NCBI GenBank assembly: GCA_951812575.1
Contig: OX638322.1
Span: 62,001 to 126,000 of the forward strand
Direction: 5' to 3'
Origin: Candidatus Binatia bacterium
GTDB lineage: Bacteria > Desulfobacterota > Binatia > Bin18
Length of the DNA: 64,000 nt
A program made the translations under genes and the position numbers. Under the pieces are notes generated by a model. That model was given only the letters and a program-made list of their open reading frames with translations, ran no database searches and was not told the DNA's origin. Position 1 is the stretch's first letter. Each line of letters starts with the position of its first letter. Positions 52,291 through 60,045 of this stretch are shown in pieces.

Positions 52291-52713
52291 ATGGCTGATG
52301 AGAAAAAGAAAGCGAACCGTCCGGTCCCACGGGTAGATGAAGAGTCGCGGCCGTTCTGGGAGGCCTGCGCCCGACACGAACTGTATGTTCAGAAATGTCG
52401 CACCTGTGGAACGGTCTTTTACTATCCGCGCGCCTTTTGCCCGGAAAACCTGTCGCAGGACTTTGAGTGGCTGCGCTGTAGCGGCAGGGGGACCGTCTAC
52501 ACCTTTACGATTACCCGACAGAATCAAAGTGCAGGCTTTCGTAACAAAGTGCCCTATGTCATGGCCTATGTCGAGTTGGAAGAAGGGGTGCGGATGCTGA
52601 CCAATATCGTGGACTGTGACCCGGAGAGCGTCACCATCGGCATGCCGGTCGAAGTCACCTTCGAGGACGTGACGCCGGAAGTCTCGGTGCCGCTGTTCAA
52701 ACCCGCTTCATAG
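52291..52713 (+). CDS. DUF35 OB-fold/zinc-ribbon acyl-CoA-associated protein
   Basis: A 140-aa protein with a rubredoxin-like zinc ribbon (VQKCRTCGTVFYYPRAFCPE, four-cysteine type with C-x2-C first) and a C-terminal OB fold (GRGTVYTFTITRQN, then VAYVELEEGVRML). Such proteins form complexes with thiolase-like partners and sometimes MaoC dehydratases in steroid side-chain metabolism. ATG 52291 lies behind GGGGGAG. The last base of its TAG stop is the first base of the 9-bp-periodic repeat at 52713. Confidence 0.9.
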   Translation: MADEKKKANRPVPRVDEESRPFWEACARHELYVQKCRTCGTVFYYPRAFCPENLSQDFEWLRCSGRGTVYTFTITRQNQSAGFRNKVPYVMAYVELEEGVRMLTNIVDCDPESVTIGMPVEVTFEDVTPEVSVPLFKPAS

Positions 52714-52770
52714 TCTGTTGGGTCCTTTGGGTCTATTGAGTCCTTTGAGTCTGACCCAATTGACTCAAAT
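52713..52770. repeat. 9-bp-periodic hairpin repeat, locus 2
   Basis: Left half GTCTGTTGG, GTCCTTTGG, GTCTATTGA, GTCCTTTGA (52713-52748), turn GTCT, then the complementary half GACCCAATT, GACTCAAAT (52753-52770). The core CCTTTGAGTCTGACCCAATT is nearly identical to that of locus 3. It begins on the last base of the OB-fold gene's stop codon. Confidence 0.9.
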
Positions 52771-52870
52771 CGTTCGCTTCTGGCACTATAGATGGCTCAC
52801 AACCAGAAAAAACTGCTTCGACAAAAGGAGATGAAAAAGCCGGCTTCGCGCTCCGGTTCTCAGATATCCC

Positions 52871-53548
52871 ATGGCACGAGTAATTGACCTCCACCTTCAT
52901 TCTGAAGCCTCGGACGACAGTCGCGCGCCGGTTGAGGCCTATCTCAAATGGCTGGCCCGTAAGCGCGACGAACGGCCGCTGGATGGTATCGTGCTGACCG
53001 AACACCGCCAGTTTGACACCCAGAGCGACTACCGAGACCTCGAAGATAAGTACGGCATGCTGATCCTCAAAGCCTCTGAGGTCGAAACCGAGTATGGTCA
53101 TGTTCTTGTGTATGGGGTCAATGACGCAATGCTGCAACGCTTCGACTTCTCCAACGTCCGGCTGCGAGCCCAGGAGGTTATTGACGAGGTGGCGCGCATG
53201 GGCGGTGTGGCCATGCCGTGTCACCCTGGACGGCCCACTATTGGATTGATCGAGCACTATGAAAACCGTCCTCCGCTTGAGGGGGTGGTTGGCGTCGAGG
53301 CCCTGAACGGCGGAAGCAAAAAAGGCGAGAATGAGCGCGTTGCCGCACTGATCGATACGTATGGCTACCATGCGTTTGGGGGGAGTGATGCCCATCTGGT
53401 GAGTTTTGTCGGGATTTGTGCCACCGAGTTTGAGAAAGAGATTACGAATACCGAAGAGTTGGTTGAGGCGCTGCGAACGGGCGGTTACCGTCCGGTTGAT
53501 TTTCGTGTCCGGCGCGCCCCGGCCCAGCCGGCAGCCAGTGGTGCCTAG
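52871..53548 (+). CDS. PHP-domain phosphoesterase-like protein
   Basis: A 225-aa compact PHP protein: metal motifs IDLHLHSEASDD (start), VLTEHRQFD, LKASEVETEYGHVLVYG, MPCHPGRP and GGSDAHLVSF. A metal-dependent phosphoesterase or nuclease activity is expected; substrate unknown. The best ribosome site (AAAAGGAG) precedes ATG 52831, which opens an 18-codon frame ending at 52887 and overlapping this start, so a leader peptide or a missing base is possible. It is followed by the hotdog genes after 11 bases. Confidence 0.88.
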   Translation: MARVIDLHLHSEASDDSRAPVEAYLKWLARKRDERPLDGIVLTEHRQFDTQSDYRDLEDKYGMLILKASEVETEYGHVLVYGVNDAMLQRFDFSNVRLRAQEVIDEVARMGGVAMPCHPGRPTIGLIEHYENRPPLEGVVGVEALNGGSKKGENERVAALIDTYGYHAFGGSDAHLVSFVGICATEFEKEITNTEELVEALRTGGYRPVDFRVRRAPAQPAASGA

Positions 53549-53559
53549 AGGAGATACGG

Positions 53560-54003
53560 ATGGCGCTTGAATTTGATCGGTCCATCTTAGGCCAGGTGTT
53601 TGACGAGACGGACTTTCCGCCGGTTGAGAAAGCGGACCTCTTACACTTTGCGGACGCGCTGGGAGAGACCAACCCGCTCTACACCGATGAAGCAGTAGCG
53701 GCGAAGGGACCGTATAGCGGCCTTGTTGCAGCCCCGACCTATGTCACCCGGCTCCGTCCCAAAAAAATGACGCCCGAGCATATGCCACGCTTTGGCAAGG
53801 TCGGCTTTGACGGCGGGCGTGACGTTGAAATTTTCGCCCCGGTCCGGCCCGGCGACCGGCTAAAAATGGTCAGCACCATACACGATATTTACGAGAAAAC
53901 CGGGCGCAGTGGCTCCATGTATTTCATCGTCCTGCGGAATGAGATCACAAACCAGGACGGCCAGAAGATTGCCACTGTTGACCATAGGATTATGCAGCGA
54001 TGA
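53560..54003 (+). CDS. MaoC-like dehydratase subunit (N-terminal hotdog)
   Basis: A 147-aa hotdog-fold protein of the FAS1-like/MaoC_dehydrat_N type: VEKADLLHFADALGETNPLY, then GGRDVEIFAPVRPGDRLKMV and YFIVLRNEITNQDGQKIATV. Such subunits contribute the substrate pocket of heterodimeric enoyl-CoA hydratases and lack the hydratase Asp/His pair. The stop overlaps the next start (ATGA), so both halves are made together. Confidence 0.88.
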   Translation: MALEFDRSILGQVFDETDFPPVEKADLLHFADALGETNPLYTDEAVAAKGPYSGLVAAPTYVTRLRPKKMTPEHMPRFGKVGFDGGRDVEIFAPVRPGDRLKMVSTIHDIYEKTGRSGSMYFIVLRNEITNQDGQKIATVDHRIMQR

Positions 54004-54422
54004 AAACACTCTATTTTGAAGAGGTCGAAGAGGGCGACGAGTTGCCGCCTATCGACCTGCTTCTGACCAAAGACTTTGTCCGCACGTACGCCAAGACGGC
54101 CGGTATGGATTTCCCACGCTTCACGGACGACGAAGGGGCACGCCAGGAGGGTCTGCCGGGCATGATCGCGCCTGGGGTTTTAAGTATGGGGCTACTGGCC
54201 CGACTGATCGGCGAGTGGAACCAAGCGGCGCAGATTACCCGGATCGGCACGACGTTTCGCAGTCCGGTCCTGCCTGACTGTCATATTCACCTGCTGGGCT
54301 TTGTCACGCAAAAGGATGCAGAGCAGCATACGGCGGAGTGCGATATCTGGATGGAGAACGCTGATGGAGAACGCTGGGTCATTGGCACGGCGACCGTTGT
54401 GTTGCCAACCAGAAACTCCTAG
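54000..54422 (+). CDS. MaoC-like dehydratase subunit (C-terminal hotdog)
   Basis: A 140-aa hotdog protein: FEEVEEGDELPPIDLLLTKD, MDFPRFTDDEGARQEGLPGM and IAPGVLSMGLLARLIGEW. The usual R-hydratase motif is D-x(4)-H; here the H position reads as Phe/Thr, so full hydratase chemistry is uncertain. It pairs with the overlapping upstream subunit and may form an enoyl-CoA hydratase serving the same acyl-CoA pathway as the thiolase and OB-fold genes. It ends 25 bases before mlaA. Confidence 0.82.
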   Translation: MKTLYFEEVEEGDELPPIDLLLTKDFVRTYAKTAGMDFPRFTDDEGARQEGLPGMIAPGVLSMGLLARLIGEWNQAAQITRIGTTFRSPVLPDCHIHLLGFVTQKDAEQHTAECDIWMENADGERWVIGTATVVLPTRNS

Positions 54423-54447
54423 AGGACAGTATTCAGAGAGTAGAACA

Positions 54448-55215
54448 ATGCAAAAACGACGACTTGGCTGTGTGATGGTTTTCTGTTTGGTCAGCATGCT
54501 CGGACTTGGCCCGTACATGCCAACAGCTTTTGCTCAGAATGGAGCAACGCAGCAGGGGCTGGACGACTCGCTGGACATGCTTGACAGCCCCACCCCGGTG
54601 TACGAACCGTCCGTTTTTGAACCCTTTAATGAGAAGATGTTCTCCTTGAACATCTGGATGGATGAACATATCCTCCGACCGGTTGCCCGCTCCTATGCCG
54701 GAGCTGTGCCGGAGCCGGCGCGGCTCAGCGTCCGCCGTTTTTTCGACAATATCGGGGTTGTGCCGCGCTTTGCGAATAGCCTCTTTCAGCTCAAGCTGGA
54801 CGGCGCGGCGCGGGAAGCCGGACGCTTTATGATCAACACGACGATTGGCGGTCTCGGCTTTTTCGATGTAGCCAGAAACAAGTTTGGGCTCGAAAGGAGC
54901 CAAGAGGACTTTGGCCAAACCCTCGGGACTTATGGCATAGGATCGGGCCCGTATCTGGTGTTGCCCTTTATCGGACCTTCCACGGTGCGTGACGCCATTG
55001 GCCGGGTCGCGGACGGAGCCATGGACCCGAAGACCTATTTTTTGTCCACGGTCGAAGTCACGACAACGGATGCGGGCACGGTGCTCACCAGTGCGGTCAA
55101 CGAACGCTCCCTCAATCTTGAACTCTTCGAGAGTGTGGATCGCTTTTCTCTGGATATGTACAGCGCGGTGCAAGACTTCTACCTGCAAAATCGAGAGAGG
55201 CTGATCGCAGAATAA
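54448..55215 (+). CDS. mlaA: MlaA/VacJ-family outer-membrane lipid-asymmetry protein
   Basis: A 255-aa VacJ-family protein that removes phospholipid from the outer leaflet of the outer membrane. It has a signal peptide (cleavage near AFA-Q), then EPFNEKMFSLNIWMDEHILR, FFDNIGVVPRFANSLFQLK and EDFGQTLGTYGIGSGPYLVL. MlaA is usually a lipoprotein; no lipobox cysteine is present, so this one may be a soluble or differently anchored form. It starts the lipid-transport and hopanoid run with hpnM and hpnN. The ribosome site before ATG 54448 is weak (AGAG). Confidence 0.92.
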   Translation: MQKRRLGCVMVFCLVSMLGLGPYMPTAFAQNGATQQGLDDSLDMLDSPTPVYEPSVFEPFNEKMFSLNIWMDEHILRPVARSYAGAVPEPARLSVRRFFDNIGVVPRFANSLFQLKLDGAAREAGRFMINTTIGGLGFFDVARNKFGLERSQEDFGQTLGTYGIGSGPYLVLPFIGPSTVRDAIGRVADGAMDPKTYFLSTVEVTTTDAGTVLTSAVNERSLNLELFESVDRFSLDMYSAVQDFYLQNRERLIAE

Positions 55216-55274
55216 GCCTCCGGCCTCTCGGAAACATCGGCAAGACGGCGCCTGGAGCGTCGAGGAGCTTGAGC

Positions 55275-55865
55275 GTGGGCAGAACTCTCCTTTTGATGAT
55301 CGGTCTTCTTTTTCCTCAGCTCGGCTGGGCGGATTCTCCGGCGGAGGTGACCAAACGGCTGATCTCGACTATGCAGTCGTGTGGTCAGGAATTTGGTTCT
55401 CCCTCCGCTCCCCCGCAGTGCACCAGCGAAGAGATCGAAAAAAACCTGGCTATCGTTCAGCTTTCGCGCTGGCTGATGGGACCCCACTGGGACACCCTCG
55501 GCCAAGAGAAGCAGGCTGATTTCATCAGCCTCCTCACCCGCCTGCTGCGCGAGCTGGCTTATCCCAGAGCGTCGGAATTTCTGGCTGACACGCAGTTCGA
55601 ATACGGCGACACGCACCTGCAAGGGAATGAGGCCCTGACCGAGGTTTCGGTCGTGAATCCGGATGAAGGGCGGGTGGCCATCGGTTTTCGGCTCAACCAG
55701 TCGGAGGGCGTGTGGAAGATTTGGGACGTCCGGCTCGACGGGGTCAGTATGGCGAGTAACCTGCGCAAACAAGTGCAATCGCTTATGTCCAAACAGTCCT
55801 ACGAGGAGTTGGTGAAGCGGATGCAGCAGAAAATTACGAACGCCGACACCGACGGGGCCGGATAA
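55275..55865 (+). CDS. hpnM: MlaC/HpnM-like periplasmic lipid carrier
   Basis: A 196-aa MlaC/Ttg2-family periplasmic carrier; members beside hpnN are called HpnM. It has a signal peptide (GRTLLLMIGLLFPQLGWA) and the MlaC-like helical core (LISTMQSCGQEFG, LGQEKQADFISLLTRLLREL) followed by strands such as RVAIGFRLNQSEGVWKIWDV and the end RKQVQSLMSKQSYEELVKRM. GTG 55275 with GGAG upstream is preferred over TTG 55269. The two cysteines (CGQEF and PPQCTS) could form a disulfide. It likely shuttles lipid or hopanoid between membranes. The 201-base gap after it holds nothing recognised. Confidence 0.85.
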   Translation: MGRTLLLMIGLLFPQLGWADSPAEVTKRLISTMQSCGQEFGSPSAPPQCTSEEIEKNLAIVQLSRWLMGPHWDTLGQEKQADFISLLTRLLRELAYPRASEFLADTQFEYGDTHLQGNEALTEVSVVNPDEGRVAIGFRLNQSEGVWKIWDVRLDGVSMASNLRKQVQSLMSKQSYEELVKRMQQKITNADTDGAG

Positions 55866-56066
55866 GCACGGACCTTTCAGACCCTCTCCTCCGCTTGAGT
55901 AAGCGTCCTAGCTCAGATAGGCTGCTCGGCTCACAAGAGGACGGGCAGAACCCGTGTCGGGTCTGGGGGGCCGTGGCGTTGGCAGCTAGCGTGGCCCCTC
56001 CCCCTCGCCGACCGACGTTCTCTGGCCTGTCCGTTTCAGCGTGCTTTGTGAGTGGAGACTCTACCC

Positions 56067-58895
56067 GTGCAGGCCATCCCGTCGTCTTTTAAACACCGCC
56101 TCGTTGCCCTGGAAAAGCGGGCGCTGCGGGCTTGCGCGCGGGGAATCGTTGCCTACGCCAAGACGGCCCTGGCGCTGTGTCTCCTGCTTTCGGTTGCGGC
56201 CTCGGTCTACACCGCACGGCATCTCGAACTCGTCACCGGCCGCAATGATCTGATCTCGACCGAAAAACGTTACCTGCAACTCGATGAGGAGTATTCCGAA
56301 GAGTTTGTCGGCGTGGACCAAGTGGCCGTGGTTGTTGAGCCGCAAGACATCCCGCAGGGCAAAGCCTTTGTGACGCGCCTGGGTGAACGCCTCGCCCAGG
56401 AGCAGGAGCATATTGCCGAAATTTTTTACCGAGTGGACGTTTCCTCCTTAGAGGGCAAGAAGCTGCTCTACCTGCCGGCTGAGGATTTGCGCGATTTACG
56501 GCGGAGTCTTGAAGATTCGCAAGAGATTATTCATGAGCTGCTGACGAACCCCGGCCTGAATACACTGTTCGAGGCGATTAACACTCAAGTCAGCAGTGCC
56601 GTTGTTTCGCATCTGGTTGACGACTTCCTCGGGCTGGGAGCCCCACTGGATGAAGACTCCGGCGAGTTCTCCGACGCTCAGTTGTCCTTCCTCACCGCCT
56701 TATTACAAGAGATCGCGCGGGAGTTACATGGACAAGACCCCCGCTACCGTTCTCCCTGGGCTGAGTTTTTTAGTGGGACGGCCCAGCTCGATGACGACGG
56801 CTTCCTCATTGCCGAGAACCGCAAATACATGTTCCTCATGGTCGAGGCGAAAGAAGACACCACTGCCGGTTTCAACGACCTTCAGGAATCGATGGCGACT
56901 ATTCGGCAGGCGATTGCCGAGTTGAAAGAGGAGTTTCCGGGTCTGGAGGCTGGGGTCACCGGCACGAAGGCGCTGGGCAATGACGAAATGCTCAGCGCTC
57001 AGCACGATACGGCCGTGGCAACGGTAGTGGCCCTGTCGGGTATTGCGCTCCTCTACCTGCTCTTTTTCCGACGCATTCGGCATCCGCTCTTCATTGTCTC
57101 AGCGCTCATGATCGGCCTGAGTTGGACGCTGGGTTTCGTCACGCTCTCAGTTGGTCATCTGACGATTATTACCGTCTTTATCGCGCCTATGCTGCTCGGC
57201 TTGGCCGACGACTTCGGCGTCCACTTCATGACCCGCTATGAGGAAGAGCGTGGCAAGGGGAAGAACCAAGCCGAAGCCATTACCATCGTGTTCGAGCAGA
57301 CCGTCCCCAGTATTATTGCGGGGGCGTTGACCACCTCGCTCGCCTTTTTTGCGGTCATACTGGCGGACTTTCGCGGGGTTCAGGAACTCGGCATCATTTC
57401 GGGCGGAGGAATCCTGCTGTCTGTTCTCGCGATCCTGACTTTCCTGCCGGCCTTGATCGTCGGGATGGATGCGTTCTGGCCCTGGCGTGTTCCCGTGGGA
57501 CGGCAGACGGTCTTGCAGACCACGTTTTCCGGGTTGGGCAAATATGTCGAACGGAAGAGAAGTCTCCTTTTCGGAATCGCCGGACTTGGAACGGTGGCCG
57601 GACTCCTGGCTCTGCCGTGGGTCTCTTTTGACTATAATCTGCTGAACCTCCAGGCACACGGCACAGAGTCGGTGGAATGGGAAAAGCGTATTATTGCAAA
57701 CTCCGAACGTTCGTCCTGGAACGCCTTGGCAACCGCGCCGACGCCAGAAGCGGCGCGCCAAAAGGCTCAAGCGTTCGCGGCGCTGTCCAGCGTGGAGACC
57801 GTTGAGAGCGTGGCGTCCCTGATTCCGGACGGACAGCCGGAGCGCCTCCATATTCTTACGATCATCCGTCCGCTGCTGAATGAACTCCCGCCGCTTCGCA
57901 CTGATCCCCAGGAGGTGGAGGTCGAGCAACTCGACCAGACCCTGGATAAGCTCCGCCTCAAAATTCGCGATCAGGAAAACGGCAGTGCAACGCTCCTGCA
58001 CGAGGCGCGCCAACACCTCCTGGCCGTTTTTGAAGCGATCCGAACGCTGCCCGAACAGAACGTCCAACAGCGTCTGGCCCTTTTTCAGGACGCGCTATTT
58101 CTCGACTTTCAGGATAAATGGTCCCTGCTCAGTAATAACCTGTCTCCGGCCGGCCCGATTACCTTTGCGGATGTCCCGCCTCAGTTGCGCAGCCGCTTTG
58201 TCAGCCGGGACGGCCAGCGGTTTCTTTTACAGATCTATCCCAAGGAAAATATCTGGGAGCGCGAGCCACTGACGGAGTTCATTCGGCAGTTACGTACGGT
58301 TGATCCCGACGTTACCGGTTCCCCGATTATTGGCTACGAATCTATTGGGGCGATGCAGAACGGCTATATTGAGGCGGCCTGGTATGCGTTTCTCGCCATC
58401 CTGGTTGTCACCTTTTTGGCGCTCCGACGTGTCACGGACGCCCTGCTGGCCATCCTGCCGCTCGGTCTGGGTATGATCTGGACCGCGGGCCTGATGTGGC
58501 TGTGGGACGTGCAGTTTAACCTGGCTAATATGGTTGCCGCCCCCCTGATTATTGGTATCGGCGTAGAGAACGGCATCCATCTCGTCCATCGTTTCCGAGT
58601 AGGCCGTGACGTCTCGGTCGTCGGCTTGATTGCCGGCAGTACCGGCCAGGCGGTTGTACTGTTCTCACTGACGACCATGGTCGGGTTTGGCAGTCTCATG
58701 ATCGCTCAATACTATGGTATTTTCAGTATGGGCCTCCTGCTGAGCCTGGCAGTCGGGAGTGTCCTGGTCGCCTCCATTGTAGTCTTACCGCTGCTTTTAT
58801 ATGAGTCTATTGAGTCTGTTGAGTCCATTGGGTCCTTTGCGTCTGACCCAATGGACTCAATAAACCCAACAGACCCAACAGACTCTCATGGTTAG
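56067..58895 (+). CDS. hpnN: Hopanoid RND transporter HpnN
   Basis: A 942-aa RND-family (MMPL-like) exporter that moves hopanoids to the outer membrane. Two halves each have a large periplasmic loop and a six-helix bundle: first helix TALALCLLLSVAASVYTARH, then LFFRRIRHPLFIVSALMIGL with GLADDFGVHFMTRYEEE, and in the second half GLGMIWTAGLMWLWDVQFNL with GIGVENGIHLVHRF. GTG 56067 (after GGAG) is chosen; GTG 56052 is the alternative. The last about 30 residues (ESIESVESIGSFASDP and on) are encoded by the 9-bp hairpin repeat and are not part of the conserved fold. The stop overlaps the next gene. Confidence 0.92.
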   Translation: MQAIPSSFKHRLVALEKRALRACARGIVAYAKTALALCLLLSVAASVYTARHLELVTGRNDLISTEKRYLQLDEEYSEEFVGVDQVAVVVEPQDIPQGKAFVTRLGERLAQEQEHIAEIFYRVDVSSLEGKKLLYLPAEDLRDLRRSLEDSQEIIHELLTNPGLNTLFEAINTQVSSAVVSHLVDDFLGLGAPLDEDSGEFSDAQLSFLTALLQEIARELHGQDPRYRSPWAEFFSGTAQLDDDGFLIAENRKYMFLMVEAKEDTTAGFNDLQESMATIRQAIAELKEEFPGLEAGVTGTKALGNDEMLSAQHDTAVATVVALSGIALLYLLFFRRIRHPLFIVSALMIGLSWTLGFVTLSVGHLTIITVFIAPMLLGLADDFGVHFMTRYEEERGKGKNQAEAITIVFEQTVPSIIAGALTTSLAFFAVILADFRGVQELGIISGGGILLSVLAILTFLPALIVGMDAFWPWRVPVGRQTVLQTTFSGLGKYVERKRSLLFGIAGLGTVAGLLALPWVSFDYNLLNLQAHGTESVEWEKRIIANSERSSWNALATAPTPEAARQKAQAFAALSSVETVESVASLIPDGQPERLHILTIIRPLLNELPPLRTDPQEVEVEQLDQTLDKLRLKIRDQENGSATLLHEARQHLLAVFEAIRTLPEQNVQQRLALFQDALFLDFQDKWSLLSNNLSPAGPITFADVPPQLRSRFVSRDGQRFLLQIYPKENIWEREPLTEFIRQLRTVDPDVTGSPIIGYESIGAMQNGYIEAAWYAFLAILVVTFLALRRVTDALLAILPLGLGMIWTAGLMWLWDVQFNLANMVAAPLIIGIGVENGIHLVHRFRVGRDVSVVGLIAGSTGQAVVLFSLTTMVGFGSLMIAQYYGIFSMGLLLSLAVGSVLVASIVVLPLLLYESIESVESIGSFASDPMDSINPTDPTDSHG
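58803..58885. repeat. 9-bp-periodic hairpin repeat, locus 3
   Basis: Left units GAGTCTATT, GAGTCTGTT, GAGTCCATT, GGGTCCTTT, GCGTCT; right units GACCCAATG, GACTCAATA, AACCCAACA, GACCCAACA, GACTC. TTGAGTCCATTGGGTC (58819-58834) pairs exactly with GACCCAATGGACTCAA (58845-58860) around a 10-base loop. It is translated as the hpnN C-terminus and ends two bases before the next ATG. Confidence 0.95.
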
Positions 58896-59373
58896 CGGAC
58901 CCCAGTTTGTGCAACACCTCAGGAATGCCGGCTTCGACTTTTTCACCGGGGTGCCCTGCTCGTTGGTCAAAGGGGTGATTGCCACGCTCGAAGAACGGGG
59001 TGGCTATATCGCTGAGACGCGTGAGGATGCGGCGGTGGGCCTGGCGGCAGGAGCCTATATGGCCGGCAAACAACCCGTTGTCATTATGCAGAATTCGGGT
59101 CTGGGGGTCTGCCTGAACGCACTGTCTTCTCTCAGTTTGATCTACGCCCTGCCCTGTCTGCTGCTGATTACGTGGCGTGGCTATCAGGGCAAGGACGCAC
59201 CGGAGCATCTCATTATGGGAGACGTCCTGCCCGACCTGTTATCCACCCTGAAGATTCCGTATCGGGTGCTTGAAGAACAGACCCTGGAGGACACGATTGG
59301 CTGGGCCGCCGCGACCCTGAAGCAGACGAGTCGTCCGACGGCGCTGGTCCTCCCGCCTGGAGTTGCCGCATGA
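58888..59373 (+). CDS. ThDP decarboxylase, alpha (Pyr) subunit (phosphonopyruvate/sulfopyruvate type)
   Basis: A 161-aa subunit holding the pyrimidine-binding half of a ThDP enzyme that decarboxylates phosphonopyruvate or sulfopyruvate to the acetaldehyde. GVPCSLVKGVI (21-31) is typical of this family, ETREDAAVGLAAGAYMAG contains the ThDP-activating Glu46, and IMQNSGLGVCLNALSSL continues the site. Splitting over two genes, as in methanogen ComDE, is less usual for phosphonopyruvate decarboxylase. ATG 58888 is inside the last codons of hpnN, and its stop overlaps the beta start by four bases. Confidence 0.85.
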   Translation: MVSGPQFVQHLRNAGFDFFTGVPCSLVKGVIATLEERGGYIAETREDAAVGLAAGAYMAGKQPVVIMQNSGLGVCLNALSSLSLIYALPCLLLITWRGYQGKDAPEHLIMGDVLPDLLSTLKIPYRVLEEQTLEDTIGWAAATLKQTSRPTALVLPPGVAA

Positions 59374-59966
59374 ACTTGGCCCAGGCGCTGAGCATAGTTA
59401 TCCCTGCCCTACAGGACGCCTTGGTTGTCCATGCGAATGGGTTTATCTCGCGTGAGTCCTTCAATCTTGAGGATCGGCTCGGCAATTTCTATATGATCGG
59501 CTCAATGGGCCTGGCCTCGTCTATTGCGCTCGGCGTGGCCCTGAGTAAACCCGAGCGGCGCGTGGTCGTCTTTGACGGTGATGGCAACGTCCTCATGAAT
59601 ATGGGCGCACTGGCCCTGATCGGTGCGCAGCAGCCACGCAATCTGGTTCACCTTGTTTTTGATAACGAAGTCTACGGCTCGACCGGCAACCAGCCGACGA
59701 TCTCCAGTCGCGTAGCGCTCGATAAAGTGGCGCGCGCGAGCGGCTATGTCGATGCGCGCCGCGTTGAAGATGCCGACCAACTACGCGCCGCGGCGCAGGA
59801 GTTGCTGGCAAAAGACGGACCGTCATTTCTACTGATTAAAATTGAGCCGGACCGGGAAGAGCGGCATATCGGTCGGATTACGCACGAGCCGCAGCATATC
59901 GTCAGTCGCTTTATGAAAGAGATAGAGAGGGGAGATAGAGAAGGGGGGTTGGGGATTCGGGATTAG
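59370..59966 (+). CDS. ThDP decarboxylase, beta (PP) subunit (phosphonopyruvate/sulfopyruvate type)
   Basis: A 198-aa diphosphate-binding half. The ThDP/Mg motif runs from GDGN (70-73) to the DN at 98-99, followed by EVYGSTGNQPTIS, which is close to phosphonopyruvate and sulfopyruvate decarboxylases. It opens LAQALSIVIPALQDALVVHA. The last residues (from about GDREGGLGIRD) read into dispersed repeat DNA and are probably not original. Overlap with the alpha gene by ATGA implies 1:1 synthesis. The next genes, an aminotransferase and a nucleotidyltransferase, favour a product that is aminated and then CMP-activated. Confidence 0.86.
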   Translation: MNLAQALSIVIPALQDALVVHANGFISRESFNLEDRLGNFYMIGSMGLASSIALGVALSKPERRVVVFDGDGNVLMNMGALALIGAQQPRNLVHLVFDNEVYGSTGNQPTISSRVALDKVARASGYVDARRVEDADQLRAAAQELLAKDGPSFLLIKIEPDREERHIGRITHEPQHIVSRFMKEIERGDREGGLGIRD

Positions 59967-59975
59967 GGATTGGAT

Positions 59976-60016
59976 TTTATTCCCTCTCCCTCTGGGAGAG
60001 GGCCAGGGTGAGGGAT
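59976..60016. repeat. Type A palindromic repeat
   Basis: TTCCCTCTCCCTCTGGGAGA then GGGCCAGGGTGAGGG, an A element between the decarboxylase beta gene and the aminotransferase. It would form a hairpin in the operon transcript. Confidence 0.9.
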
Positions 60017-60045
60017 TCTCTCTCACGCCACTAACCACTGAAATC

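Noticed and set aside
55895..55975. tRNA-like stretch with CCTAGCTCAGATAGGCTG
   Set aside because: Only the D-arm-like part matches; no anticodon arm, T-loop consensus or acceptor pairing could be found.
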